64,000 nt of DNA from positions 434,001 through 498,000 of the forward strand of contig NZ_JALJCJ010000002.1 of NCBI RefSeq assembly GCF_022899935.1, given 5' to 3'. The notes beneath the pieces were generated by a model, which was not told the DNA's origin, made no database searches, and saw nothing but the letters and a program-made list of their open reading frames with translations. The translations under genes were made by a program, and so were the position numbers. Origin of the DNA: Shinella curvata (GTDB lineage Bacteria; Pseudomonadota; Alphaproteobacteria; Rhizobiales; Rhizobiaceae). Below, in pieces: positions 43,905 through 53,260 of this stretch (its first letter is position 1; each line of letters begins with the position of its first letter).

Positions 43905-45386
43905 CTACGTTCCGCAGAAGGTCGCGGTGATCTCCTCGCCGGGCTTGGGCGGTTGGGCATAGGCGGCAAAGGTCGGCTGGTCTTCGTAAGGCCTTGAAAG
44001 AACGTCATTCAAGGCTTCGAACAACGAAAAATCGCGGTGGTCGACGGCCGCCGTCAGAGCCTCGTCGACCTTGTGGTTGCGCGGGATGAAGGCGGGGTTG
44101 ACCATGCGCATCGCCGTCGCGCGGGCGGTAGCCTTCGTCGCATCCTGCGAAAGCCGTTCGCGCCAGGCGGCAAGCCAGGGATCGAGCGCTGCCTGGTCCT
44201 CCAGCAAGGCCCCGAGCGCGGCGTCTGCGCTCTCATTTTCGGCCGCATCGGCAAGCCGGCGGAAGGCCAGTGTATAGTCGGCCTTCTGCTCGTACAGCGT
44301 GACGAGCAGATCGCGGATCAGATCCTGATCGCTTTCGCGCTCCTCGTCACCCAAGCCAAGCTTGGCGCGGATCACGCTTTTCCAATGAACCTGAAAACGG
44401 TCCATGAAGCGGCTGACCGCGGCATTCGCCGCCTCCACTGCCTTGTCCTCGTTCTCGTCGAGAATAGGCAGCAGGGCTTCGGCAAGGCGCGCAATGTTCC
44501 ACTGGCCGATGCCGGGCTGGTTGCCGAAGGCATAGCGACCGTGCTGGTCGATCGAGGAATAGACGGTGCGCGGGTCGTAGCGATCCATGAAGGCGCAGGG
44601 CCCGAAGTCGATCGTCTCGCCCGAGATCGTCATGTTGTCGGTGTTCATCACGCCATGGATGAAGCCGACGCCGAGCCATTTCGCGATGAGCGACGCCTGC
44701 CGTTCCGCCACCGCGTCGAGCAGCGCAAGATAGGGCTTTTCGGCATTCTTCAGCTCGGGGTAGTGCCGGTCGATGACGTGGTCGGCGAGGATGCGCAGAT
44801 TATCGATTTCACCGCGTGCGGCGAAAAACTGGAAGGTGCCGACGCGGATATGGCTGGCGGCCACGCGCGTGAAGACGGCGCCGGGCAGCACGCGGTCGCG
44901 ATAGACCGGCTGTCCGGTGGTGACGGCGGCAAGCGCGCGGGTCGTCGGAATGCCGAGCGCATGCATCGCCTCGCTGATGATATATTCGCGCAGGACGGGC
45001 CCGAGCGCGGCGCGGCCGTCGCCGCGACGCGAATAGGGCGTCTGGCCGGCACCCTTCAGCTGGATGTCGCGGCGTTTGCCCGCGCGGTCGATGACCTCGC
45101 CGATCAGGATCGCCCGCCCGTCGCCGAGCCGCGGCACGAACTGGCCGAACTGGTGGCCGGCATAGGCCATGGCGAGTGGCAGGGAGCCGGGCAGCGGTAC
45201 GTTGCCGGAGAAATAGGCCGCGCCGTGGCGCTCCAGCGCATCGGCGTCCAGGCCGAGCGCTTCGGCGAGCGGGCGGTTGAACGCGATCAGCCGTGGCGCT
45301 TCCACCGGCGTCGGATCGACCGGCGCGAAAAAGCCGTCCGGCAGGCGCGCATAGCTGTTGTCGAAATGGATCGTCGCGGCGCTCAT
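43905..45386 (-). CDS. selO: Protein adenylyltransferase SelO (YdiU/selenoprotein O)
   Basis: The 493-residue protein has the SelO pseudokinase-like catalytic core, with VPRLGDGRAILIGEVIDRAGKRRDIQLKGAGQTPYSRRGDGRAALGPVLREY and VMNTDNMTISGETIDFGPCAFMD. It adds AMP to Ser, Thr or Tyr of target proteins and is linked to redox stress. No Sec codon or C-terminal selenocysteine region is seen, and it ends ATFCGT with a Cys in the equivalent position. ATG 45386 is favoured, AGGGA upstream. ATG 45392 is an alternative. Confidence 0.93.
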   Translation of the reverse strand: MSAATIHFDNSYARLPDGFFAPVDPTPVEAPRLIAFNRPLAEALGLDADALERHGAAYFSGNVPLPGSLPLAMAYAGHQFGQFVPRLGDGRAILIGEVIDRAGKRRDIQLKGAGQTPYSRRGDGRAALGPVLREYIISEAMHALGIPTTRALAAVTTGQPVYRDRVLPGAVFTRVAASHIRVGTFQFFAARGEIDNLRILADHVIDRHYPELKNAEKPYLALLDAVAERQASLIAKWLGVGFIHGVMNTDNMTISGETIDFGPCAFMDRYDPRTVYSSIDQHGRYAFGNQPGIGQWNIARLAEALLPILDENEDKAVEAANAAVSRFMDRFQVHWKSVIRAKLGLGDEERESDQDLIRDLLVTLYEQKADYTLAFRRLADAAENESADAALGALLEDQAALDPWLAAWRERLSQDATKATARATAMRMVNPAFIPRNHKVDEALTAAVDHRDFSLFEALNDVLSRPYEDQPTFAAYAQPPKPGEEITATFCGT

Positions 45387-45450
45387 GATCATCCGTCCCT
45401 GGTGGAATTGCTGTAGAGATAGGGTCGCGCATGCGCAAACGAAAGGTTTG

Positions 45451-46623
45451 TCAGGCGACGATCAGGAAAAGACCCAGACTTTGGCCGAGCTGGGCGAGGC
45501 GGCGCAGCCGGTAGGGCAAGCCGTAATAGAGGCGCTTCAGGCCGGGGCGCAGGCGCTCGGTCCAGAGGCCTGCATAGGCGCGGCCGGCAAGGCTGGCGGG
45601 CAGGGCATAGGACTGCAGCCTGAGCGTCCGGTTGCTCCAGCTGTCCTTGTAGTCGGCGGGATTGCCGAGCAGGTCGTAGGTCTTCACGCCGCGCTCGATC
45701 AGCCAGCAGACGGTCATGTCCATCTGCACCTTGCCGGGGGAGACCTCACGGAGTGCCCAGTCGAAAGCGCCGAGATAGGCGTGATAGTGGCCGTGATGCA
45801 GGAAGCCGATCTCGCCCGCGACAAGCCGGTCGCCGGCCTTCAGAATGGAAAGGCAGGCGCCGGATAGGTCCGTCTCGTCTCCCGAAAGCGAAGCGAGAAA
45901 GCGGTCGAAGCCGTCGAAGGCGAGCCCCGTGCCGCGCCGGCCGGTTTCGCGCAGCCATTGGCGCTTGAGGGCCACGCAGGCCGCCACGCCCTCGGCAAAA
46001 CCGGCGTCGCCGGGGAACAGCACGGCAAAGGAGAGGGCACCCTCGCGCGCCAATGCATTGCGCCGCCGGTTACGGTTGCGGCGTTGCGTCTTGCTGAGCG
46101 TGTCCGTATAGGCCTGCGGCGTCGCGAACGCGGAGAGGTCCAGCATCGCGGCGCTGTTGGCAAGCGAGGCGAGCGGCGGCGTTGCGCCAAGCAGGCCGGC
46201 CAGAGCGGAGCCGTCGGGCACGCCGTCGAGAAGCGCAACGTCATGACCCGCCAGCCTTGCCAGCAGTCCGGCGGTCGCGCCGCCGCCATGGAGCGGATCC
46301 ATCAGGAGATTGGCATATTGGCTATGCGGCCAGCCGAGCGGCTCCAGCCGCTTCAGCGCGCCGCCCGACGCCATCAGGGGCCAGACGGCAATCAGCCGTC
46401 CGTCCTGCCAGAGCGTATGGATTTCCGGCCGGCATTTCGGCCCGGCGAAGGTCTCGGTCCATTTGAGACACCAGTCGGCACTCTGGAAATAGGTGAGGGG
46501 ATCGCCGGCGCGGATCTCGAGATCACGCCAGGCCGCCGCCGCTTCGGCCATGGCCGCGCGATCGCGGAGCACGCGGTGCTCCGCGCCTGCCTCGCCTGGC
46601 AGTGCGCGCATCAGAAGGGTCAT
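45451..46623 (-). CDS. GNAT/FemAB-like acetyltransferase (BioF2-like domain)
   Basis: The 390-residue protein has an N-terminal region typical of CelD/BioF2 acyltransferases (WCLKWTETFAGPKCRPEIHTLWQDGRLIAVWPL) and a C-terminal GNAT_acetyltransf_6 fold with EIGFLHHGHYHAYLGAFDWALREVSPGKVQMD. Family members modify cell-surface or cellulose-related polysaccharides, but other acceptors are possible. It is upstream of selO on the same strand and may be cotranscribed or independent. Confidence 0.85.
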   Translation of the reverse strand: MTLLMRALPGEAGAEHRVLRDRAAMAEAAAAWRDLEIRAGDPLTYFQSADWCLKWTETFAGPKCRPEIHTLWQDGRLIAVWPLMASGGALKRLEPLGWPHSQYANLLMDPLHGGGATAGLLARLAGHDVALLDGVPDGSALAGLLGATPPLASLANSAAMLDLSAFATPQAYTDTLSKTQRRNRNRRRNALAREGALSFAVLFPGDAGFAEGVAACVALKRQWLRETGRRGTGLAFDGFDRFLASLSGDETDLSGACLSILKAGDRLVAGEIGFLHHGHYHAYLGAFDWALREVSPGKVQMDMTVCWLIERGVKTYDLLGNPADYKDSWSNRTLRLQSYALPASLAGRAYAGLWTERLRPGLKRLYYGLPYRLRRLAQLGQSLGLFLIVA

Positions 46624-46872
46624 GACGCTTCCGTTGGTTTCCTGCGGCGACGCTAGCAGCAGCGTCTCAACAAAACCTTTCCCTCGGCCCGTCTTGCCGC
46701 TTTTGTCCCCGCTCCGGGCCTTGCCGCGCGCGCAAGCCAGACTTTCATCATCGTTTCTTCAACAAGCGGACTGAATAAGCGGGCGTGTCCGTCCGTCCCT
46801 TTCTCAGCATGTCATGCGTGTGTCAGGTCGGCAGGGCCGGCGCGCATCGTCGTTTCCTTGAGGGAGGATAAC
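46624..46872. other. Intergenic region, no gene seen
   Basis: This 249-base gap separates divergent genes and presumably holds both promoters. No palindrome or ORF of note was seen. Confidence 0.4.
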
Positions 46873-48906
46873 GTGCAGCGCAATGTCCATCGCATGATCG
46901 GGGCGCTTGTCGCCTGTCTTGTTCTCCTGGTAGCGCCCTCGGCTTTTGCCGCCGAGCGTTATGCGCTGCTCATCGGCAATGCCGATTACGAGGATGCCGA
47001 GCCGCTGGAAAACCCGCTGAACGATATCGATCTTGTGGGCGAAGCGCTGGAGCGGGCGGGTTTCGACGTGACCCGCGTTACCGATACGGACAACCTCGCC
47101 ATGCTCTCGGCGCTGAACACGTTCACGCGCCGGGCGGAGAAGGCGCAGGACCCGGTGCTCTTCGTCTATTTCTCCGGCTATGCCGTGCAGCTCGACGGCG
47201 ACAATTTCCTGCTTCCGACCGACGCCTCCGGCCGTACGCTGACAGGTCTCAAGAACCGCTCTCTTCCTGTCTCGCAAGTCAGCGACACGCTGCGCGGGAT
47301 CGGCAAGGGCCTCAAGGTCGTGCTGTTCGACGCCGCGCATGAAAATCCGTTCCCGACGCTGCGCGATATCCCCGATGGCCTCGCCGAGCCGAAGAACGGC
47401 ACGGGCATCCACTATGCCTATGCCGCGGCCCCCGGCACGACCTACGACTACGAGGGAACGCCGATCAGCCCCTTCGCGTCGGCCTTCGTCGATGCGATCA
47501 GCATTCCCGGCATCGCGCTGGAGGATGCCTTCCGCAAGGTCGGCGAGATCGTCAAGGAGCGCAGCAAGGGCAAGCAGGACATCTGGCAGAGCGATGCCGA
47601 CTACGGCAAGTTCGCGCTGAGTTCCAAGGGCGACAAGGTCGACGACGCGGAAATCGCCTTCTACGAATTCGCCTCGCTCTCCGACAGCCGCGAGGCCTAC
47701 GACCGCTATCTCAGCCGCTACCCGCAGGGCACCTTCTCCACCATCGCGCAGCGCAAGATCGACCTCATCGGCAAACGATTCGAGAAGGAGCACGAGGACA
47801 CCGGCAATCTGCCTTATCTCACCTTCTCCAACGACCGGCATGATCCCTGCGGCCGCTTCTCTTTCAACGACAGCGACCGGAGGCTCGGCGATCTCTACAA
47901 GGACGGCCAGCTCGCTCTCGTGGATTTCCGCTTCTGGACGCCGCCGGAAAGCTGCGACACCATTTCCTATTTCACGACGGTCTATTCGCATGAGCGGCTG
48001 CGCAACATCATCACCTCGGCGGGCATTCCCGAGCGTCGCATCCATGTCGCGACGCAGGATGACCTGAGCCCGAGCGAAGAGCGGTCGATCTACGATTATT
48101 TCGACGAGGATCGCCGCGGTTACGCGCAGTCCCTGATGTTCCGTGCGATCAACGACGAGCGCCGCCATGGCTTCGGCGTCGCGGTGAAGACGCCCGACGA
48201 CAATGCCCGCGAATATGTCGACGAGATCGACTGCGGCGAGGGCTGCCTGCGTTTGCGGGGCCTGGTGCGCCTGCGCGACAACAGCGTGCGCTCGCTGGAG
48301 GACTACGAGCTGGAATTCGTCGACGTGCGCCGCTTCGGTTACTTCGATCGCTACCGCGACCTGCTGCGCGATTTCCCGGCCGACGATCATGCATCCAACG
48401 ATCATTCCAACCCGTCGAGCCACCAGGCCAAGTCCGATGCCTATGCCGACAACGGCAGCACGAACCACGATGACGGCTACGGTTCGGATGCCGATCCCTA
48501 CCGCACATCGCGCTCGGTCGGCGGCTGGGACATCGTCGCCGATTTCGGCAGCGACCGGCGCTTCCTGAACTGCCGCGCCACCCGCCGCGGCGACGGCGAC
48601 CGCACGGTCGCCTTCCGCTGGTACGGCGACGACCACGTGACCTTCGGCTTCCAGGATACGGCCTATGACTATGCCGACAGTTACGCGAGCGACGCGAAGT
48701 ACTGGATCGACGACGGCAAGGGCTACGATGTCAGGGGCAAGGCCTATGGCCGCCAGGAGATCGCCTACGATCTCGGCAGCGACCGTTCCGTCATCGAGGC
48801 CCTGAAACGCGGCAGCCGCCTGCGGATCGGCGATATCAGCACCAGCCTCAAGGGCTCGACGGCCATGCTGAACGATCTGCAGGCCTGTGTGGGGGCCTTT
48901 CACTGA
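46873..48906 (+). CDS. Pseudo-caspase (peptidase C14-fold) exported protein
   Basis: The 677-residue protein starts at GTG behind AGGGAGGA and has a signal peptide ending APSAFA. Residues about 28-240 have the caspase-like fold: ERYALLIGNADYEDAEPLENPLNDIDLV and later GIHYAYAAAPGTTYDYEG. The catalytic His, normally in a SGHG-type motif, is Tyr103 (YFSGYAVQ), and the catalytic Cys of DAC is Ala155 (FDAAHEN). Thus it cannot act as a cysteine protease by the usual mechanism. A long C-terminal region with many Asp/Tyr residues and two cysteine pairs has no recognised domain. A terminator follows. Confidence 0.88.
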   Translation: MQRNVHRMIGALVACLVLLVAPSAFAAERYALLIGNADYEDAEPLENPLNDIDLVGEALERAGFDVTRVTDTDNLAMLSALNTFTRRAEKAQDPVLFVYFSGYAVQLDGDNFLLPTDASGRTLTGLKNRSLPVSQVSDTLRGIGKGLKVVLFDAAHENPFPTLRDIPDGLAEPKNGTGIHYAYAAAPGTTYDYEGTPISPFASAFVDAISIPGIALEDAFRKVGEIVKERSKGKQDIWQSDADYGKFALSSKGDKVDDAEIAFYEFASLSDSREAYDRYLSRYPQGTFSTIAQRKIDLIGKRFEKEHEDTGNLPYLTFSNDRHDPCGRFSFNDSDRRLGDLYKDGQLALVDFRFWTPPESCDTISYFTTVYSHERLRNIITSAGIPERRIHVATQDDLSPSEERSIYDYFDEDRRGYAQSLMFRAINDERRHGFGVAVKTPDDNAREYVDEIDCGEGCLRLRGLVRLRDNSVRSLEDYELEFVDVRRFGYFDRYRDLLRDFPADDHASNDHSNPSSHQAKSDAYADNGSTNHDDGYGSDADPYRTSRSVGGWDIVADFGSDRRFLNCRATRRGDGDRTVAFRWYGDDHVTFGFQDTAYDYADSYASDAKYWIDDGKGYDVRGKAYGRQEIAYDLGSDRSVIEALKRGSRLRIGDISTSLKGSTAMLNDLQACVGAFH

Positions 48907-48942
48907 TCCCGGTTAGGACGACCCTCTGACCGGAAACTTGAT

Positions 48943-48977
48943 GGTCGGCACCGGCATGGTGCCGGCCTTTCTTTTTC
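48943..48977 (+). terminator. Intrinsic terminator after the pseudo-caspase gene
   Basis: GGTCGGCACC pairs with GGTGCCGGCC (10 bp, one G-T) around a five-base loop, followed by a T-rich run. Confidence 0.85.
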
Positions 48978-49010
48978 GGGATCGCACTGCCGGCAAACCT
49001 GTCGTTGAAA

Positions 49011-49038
49011 ATAAAAAAGGCCGGCGCTGGGGCCGGCC
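49011..49038 (-). terminator. Minus-strand intrinsic terminator
   Basis: GGCCGG (49019-49024) pairs with CCGGCC (49033-49038), and on the minus strand T residues follow. It suits the end of the small gene at 49104-49274. Confidence 0.65.
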
Positions 49039-49103
49039 CAAGGTCTCGATGATGTCACCGACTGTCGGCGTTTAATGGCTGCCTGCTCGTCAAATTTCCT
49101 GGT

Positions 49104-49274
49104 TCATGCTACGCGCAAGCACGCTTCATGACCGGCAACGCTATCTGCTTCTTCCTTATTCTCTTCCAGCGCCACGGCTGCAAGATAGGCCAGCAATGAC
49201 ATGCTGTCCTGCCGTGCAAGATGCTGAACGAGCTCAAGAAGATAGCGGATTTGATCCTGGTGACGGCGCATCAT
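49104..49274 (-). CDS. Small conserved-looking cytosolic protein
   Basis: A 56-residue ORF begins MMRRHQDQIRYLLELVQ with a good AGGA site just upstream and ends in a Cys-containing tail. It has a helical, charged pattern and an intrinsic terminator on its own strand, both of which favour a real gene. No family is recognised. A longer open frame starts at 49307. Confidence 0.55.
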   Translation of the reverse strand: MMRRHQDQIRYLLELVQHLARQDSMSLLAYLAAVALEENKEEADSVAGHEACLRVA

Positions 49275-49306
49275 TTTTTCCTTTCTGCTATGCGACGCAA
49301 TAAGCA

Positions 49307-49432
49307 TCAGGATTTCTTAAAGCGCTTCAATCCCCAGTTATAAGGGTAATTTATCCCATAAAGCGGCACTTCGAGCCCCTTTTTAGTCCATTTCGGCAGC
49401 TCTATTCTCGTTTTGCGAGAGTTGGGTTGCAT
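49307..49432 (-). CDS. Candidate small basic protein, divergent from the lipoprotein gene
   Basis: A 41-residue ORF begins MQPNSRKTRIELPKWTKK and ends KRFKKS, rich in Lys, Pro and aromatic residues. Its start codon overlaps the start of the divergent lipoprotein gene. The region is AT-rich and no clear ribosome site was seen, so this is a weak call. Confidence 0.25.
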   Translation of the reverse strand: MQPNSRKTRIELPKWTKKGLEVPLYGINYPYNWGLKRFKKS

Positions 49433-49700
49433 GATGATCAAACGATATACGCTGATAATCCTGCCCGTGATTCTGATGCTTTCGGCCTGCGCGGGCACGT
49501 CAATGCCACCCTCCGCCAGCACCCGCCCCATGGACGAGGTGCCGACGCAGGTAACGCTGGCCAGCGGTGACCGCCAATATGGCTTCAGGAACGGCTGCGT
49601 GATCGTGCTGGAGCCGAAACGCGCTGTGGTGAAGACCGAGGGACGGACTTGCGTGCTTCACCACAGGGATATCGCGCTGCTTTATGCCTCAGGAGATTGA
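49431..49700 (+). CDS. Small lipoprotein
   Basis: The 89-residue protein has the signal MMIKRYTLIILPVILMLSAC with lipobox LSAC, so it is a predicted lipoprotein. The mature part is short with two further cysteines (NGCVIVLEPKR and GRTCVLHHR), which may form a disulfide. No family is recognised. Its 3' end overlaps the convergent oligopeptidase B gene by 19 bases. Confidence 0.7.
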   Translation: MMIKRYTLIILPVILMLSACAGTSMPPSASTRPMDEVPTQVTLASGDRQYGFRNGCVIVLEPKRAVVKTEGRTCVLHHRDIALLYASGD

Positions 49701-51805
49701 GCCGGCAGGAACGACATCTTCCCCGCCACCTTGATCGCGAAGGCGTATTCGAAGGCGATTTCCTCCAGGCGCTGGAAGCGGCCGGAGGCGCCGCCGTGGC
49801 CGGCGCCCATATTGGTCTTGAGGAGGATCGGCTCGGTGCCGGTCGTCTTTTCGCGCAGCTTGGCCACCCACTTGGTCGGTTCCCAATAGGTGACGCGGGG
49901 GTCGGTCAGTCCTGACAGTGCGAGGATGGCGGGATAGGGTTTTGCCTCGACATTGTCGTAGGGCGAGTAGCTTGCCATCAGCTGGTAGAAATCCTTGCTG
50001 TCGATGGGATTACCCCATTCCGGCCATTCCGGCGGGGTCAGCGGCAGCGTGTCGTCGAGCATGGTGTTGAGCACATCGACGAAGGGCACGGCGGCGATGA
50101 TGCCGCCGAACTTTTCCGGCGCCATGTTGGCGATCGCCCCCATCAGCATGCCGCCCGCCGAGCCGCCTTCGGCGACGATGTTCGCGTAGGACGTGAACTT
50201 CTCTTGATTCAGATAATCGGCCGCGGCGATAAAGTCCTTGAAGGTGTTGGTCTTCTTGTCCATCTTGCCGTTTTCGTACCAGGCGAAACCCTTGTCCTTG
50301 CCGCCGCGGATATGGGCGATGGCATAGACGAAGCCGCGATCGACCAGCGACAGGCAATTGGTGTTGAAGGACGCCGGAATGGTAATGCCATAGGCGCCGT
50401 AGCCGTAGAGCAGGCAGGGTGCGGAGCCGTCGAGGGGCACGTCCTTGCGATAAAGCAGCGTGATGGGAACGGTCTCGCCATCCCAGGCCGGGGCAAAGAC
50501 GCGGCGGGTGACGTAGTCGTCGGGATTATGGCCCGACGGCACTTCCTGCGTCTTCAGAAGCGTGCGCTCGCGCGTCGCCATATTGTAGTCAAAGAGCTGC
50601 GAGGGCGTCGTCATCGAGGAATAGGAAAAGCGGATGACGTCGGTGTCGTATTCCGCCGCGCCCGACAGGCCGAGCGAATAGGCCTCCTCGGCAAAGGCGA
50701 TGGCGTGTTCCTCGCCGCTCTTGCGGTCGCGCACGATGATGCGCGGCAGGCCCTCATGGCGCTCCAGCCAGACGAGGTGGCGAGCAAAGGCCATGTGGTT
50801 GAGGATGAGTGTGCCGGCGCGGTGCGGCACGACATCCACCCAGTTCTCGCGGCCCGGCGCCGTCACCGGCGTCTGCATGATCTTGAAGTCCTTGGCGCCA
50901 TCGGCATTGGTCAGGATGTAGAAGACGTCGCCGCCCTCCGTCATCGAATATTCGAGGCCCGTCTGGCGCGGCGCGACGAGAACCGGGGTGGCCGTCAGAT
51001 CCTTGGTCGAAAGCAGGCGGTATTCGCTCGTCTCGTGGTCATGGATGTCGATATAGATGAAATCGTCGATCAGCGAGCCGCCGACGCCCATGAAGAAGCC
51101 CGCATCCTTTTCCTCATAGACCAGCCGGTCGTTCTCCTGCCGCTCGCCGAGGATGTGATGGAAAATCTTCGACGGGCGGTGGTTCTCGTCGAGTGCGGTG
51201 TAGAAGAAGCTCTTCGCATCCGGCGCCCAGACGCCGTCGCCGCCGGTGTTGACCAGCGTGTCGTGGCGGTCCTCGCCGGTCGCGAGATCGCGCACTTTCA
51301 GCGTGAAATATTCCGAGCCCTTGTCGTCATAGCCCCAGATGCCGACGGAATGATCGGTGGAATGGTCGATGCCGGCAAGGCGGAAATAGTCCTTGCCATC
51401 CGCTTCCTTGTCGCCGTCGAGCAGGACCACGCGCTCGCCGCCGTCGCGCGGCTCGCGGAAGTAGCGCGGCTGCTCGCCGCCGGTGACATAGGCGGTGCCA
51501 TAGGCATAGGGGCCGTCCTTGACCGGCACAGAGCTGTCGTCTTCCTTGATGCGGCCGCGCATCTCGGCAAACAGCAGCTTCTGCAACGCCTCGGTATCGG
51601 CCATCGCCGCGTTCATATAGGCGTTTTCGGCCTCCAGATGTGTGCGGATTTCCGGCTGGAGGATCGAGGGATCCTTGAACATCGCCTGCCAGTTCTCGTC
51701 GCGGAACCAGGCATAGTCGTCGGTGCGGGTGATGCCGTGACGGGTATCCGTCACGGGCTTCTTGACGGCGACGGGGGCGGTGGGCAGGTTCTTGAAGACG
51801 GGCAA
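49682..51805 (-). CDS. ptrB: Oligopeptidase B (S9A serine peptidase)
   Basis: The 707-residue enzyme has an N-terminal propeller and a C-terminal alpha/beta hydrolase with the nucleophile in AEGGSAGGMLMGA, Asp in SGLTDPRVTYWEP and His in NMGAGHGG. It cleaves short peptides after Lys or Arg, in the cytosol. The start at TTG (51805) follows GGAG and yields the usual LPVFKNLPTAP N-terminus. A GTG at 51838 is the alternative. Terminator-like hairpin 51891-51910 separates it from the transporter gene upstream on the same strand. Confidence 0.92.
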   Translation of the reverse strand: MPVFKNLPTAPVAVKKPVTDTRHGITRTDDYAWFRDENWQAMFKDPSILQPEIRTHLEAENAYMNAAMADTEALQKLLFAEMRGRIKEDDSSVPVKDGPYAYGTAYVTGGEQPRYFREPRDGGERVVLLDGDKEADGKDYFRLAGIDHSTDHSVGIWGYDDKGSEYFTLKVRDLATGEDRHDTLVNTGGDGVWAPDAKSFFYTALDENHRPSKIFHHILGERQENDRLVYEEKDAGFFMGVGGSLIDDFIYIDIHDHETSEYRLLSTKDLTATPVLVAPRQTGLEYSMTEGGDVFYILTNADGAKDFKIMQTPVTAPGRENWVDVVPHRAGTLILNHMAFARHLVWLERHEGLPRIIVRDRKSGEEHAIAFAEEAYSLGLSGAAEYDTDVIRFSYSSMTTPSQLFDYNMATRERTLLKTQEVPSGHNPDDYVTRRVFAPAWDGETVPITLLYRKDVPLDGSAPCLLYGYGAYGITIPASFNTNCLSLVDRGFVYAIAHIRGGKDKGFAWYENGKMDKKTNTFKDFIAAADYLNQEKFTSYANIVAEGGSAGGMLMGAIANMAPEKFGGIIAAVPFVDVLNTMLDDTLPLTPPEWPEWGNPIDSKDFYQLMASYSPYDNVEAKPYPAILALSGLTDPRVTYWEPTKWVAKLREKTTGTEPILLKTNMGAGHGGASGRFQRLEEIAFEYAFAIKVAGKMSFLPAQSPEA

Positions 51806-51890
51806 GATGTCACTCCGGAAATGCTCTGGGCGGGACACCAGAGATAGAGAGCCGGGCGCGCCGCATCAAGCAAGCTTTTGCAAAAGGCAG

Positions 51891-51910
51891 CACCGCCGAT
51901 AGGCGGTGCA
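51891..51910 (-). terminator. Hairpin between AI-2E transporter and oligopeptidase B genes
   Basis: On the minus strand GCACCGCC and GGCGGTGC (8 bp) flank TATC, followed by TGCCTTTTGC. A weak intrinsic terminator for the transporter gene is likely. Confidence 0.55.
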
Positions 51911-51966
51911 GAGCCGGAGCTGCAACCTCCCATGAGAGAAATACATCTACGCTGCTTTTGTGTTCT

Positions 51967-53094
51967 TCAGCCGGGCAGGGTGCGCTTTGCCTTGCGTTTG
52001 GCGGGGCGCAGTTCGTCGGCGATGGTCATGCCGATGATCGACAGGGGAAGCGCCAGCATGGCGCCGGCGGCACCCCACATCCAGGTCCAGAAGATGATGG
52101 CGGTGAAGATGATGAAGGCGTTGACCTCCAGCCGCTTGCCCATCACGGCGGGCATGACGAGGTTTTCCATGGCAAGGTGCACGACGAAGAAGGCGAGCGC
52201 GGGCATCAGGCCCATCATGACCGTATCATGGGTGAGCAGGCCGGCGGTGGCGAGCGCGATCGTCATCAGCGTCACGCCGAGGAAGGGCACGAAGCTGGAG
52301 ATGAAGGCAAACACCCCCCACAGCGCCGGCATGGCGAGCCCGCCGCCCCAGGTGATGAGCGTGGTGACGACGCCAAGCCCGGCATAGACCAGCGTCGCGG
52401 TGGCGAAATAATAGCCGAGCGCGCTGTCGATGGCGTTCATGATGCGGATGGTGGTGAGCCGCTGGCTGCGGCGGGGAAAGCCCATGATGATCATCTGGCG
52501 CAGCTTCAGCCGGGCCGAGAGGAAAAGCACGAGCGCGGCGAAGAAGATCATGCCCTGCAGCAGGGCCGGCGTCAGGCTGGAAGAGAGGATGCCCAGGATG
52601 CTGCCGGTGTTCTCCAGCACCTTTTCCATCGACATCTGGCCGGACTGGAAGGTTTCCGGATGGATGCTGAGCCAGCCAAGTCGGGAAAACAGCGGCGTGA
52701 TGCGATCGTAAGCGCCACGCACCAGATCCGGTGCATTGGAGGCGAGTTGGGCGATGGGATCTGCCAGAACGCCGGCGACGAGGAAGAGGCCGGTGCCGAA
52801 GGCGCCGGCCAGAAGCAGGGCAGTTGGCAATGGGGGAATGCCGAACTCGTTCAGCTTCTCCGCGGCCACCCCGAAGATGAGGCCGGTGACGACGGCGAGA
52901 CAGAGCGGAATGAGGATCGGCGCCATCAGATAGACGACGCCCATCGCCATGATGAAGAAGATGCCGATGACGGCCCAACTGCTCGCCATGTCGAGGCCAC
53001 GGCGGCGCGGCGCTTCTTCCACAAGATCCTTTTCGAGGTCGAGGCCGGCGCGCAGGAGGCGCCGTTCGGCCGGCTTTGCCGACATGTCATGCAT
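51967..53094 (-). CDS. AI-2E family transporter
   Basis: The 375-residue protein has eight or so predicted helices, with an N-terminal tail MHDMSAKPAERRLL before SSWAVIGIFFIMAMGVVYLMAP and the family-typical GGGLAMPALWGVFAFISSFVPFLGV. The family includes TqsA exporters and sodium or proton-coupled permeases, so the cargo is not assignable. GGGGAA precedes the ATG at 53094. The frame stays open upstream. Confidence 0.9.
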   Translation of the reverse strand: MHDMSAKPAERRLLRAGLDLEKDLVEEAPRRRGLDMASSWAVIGIFFIMAMGVVYLMAPILIPLCLAVVTGLIFGVAAEKLNEFGIPPLPTALLLAGAFGTGLFLVAGVLADPIAQLASNAPDLVRGAYDRITPLFSRLGWLSIHPETFQSGQMSMEKVLENTGSILGILSSSLTPALLQGMIFFAALVLFLSARLKLRQMIIMGFPRRSQRLTTIRIMNAIDSALGYYFATATLVYAGLGVVTTLITWGGGLAMPALWGVFAFISSFVPFLGVTLMTIALATAGLLTHDTVMMGLMPALAFFVVHLAMENLVMPAVMGKRLEVNAFIIFTAIIFWTWMWGAAGAMLALPLSIIGMTIADELRPAKRKAKRTLPG

Positions 53095-53260
53095 GGTGTG
53101 TTCCCCAATTCCGCCTTTTGAACGCGCGGGAGGCCATGAAGTTCCATCAGCATTTGCCGTTGAAACCGCAGGTGGGTTGCGGGGTGTCGTCAAATCGACA
53201 TATTGCGCGTTAACCCCGAATTAAGACGTCGGAAACGACGCCACGAAGAGGAGTGTCCCT

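Noticed and set aside
43905-43925. Possible selenocysteine at the end of SelO
   Set aside because: The C-terminus is encoded with an ordinary Cys codon and no UGA or SECIS-like element was seen.
46804-48903. Minus-strand open frame of about 699 codons opposite the pseudo-caspase gene
   Set aside because: It is low-complexity Val/Ala/Arg-rich and antisense to a gene with a signal peptide, ribosome site and terminator.
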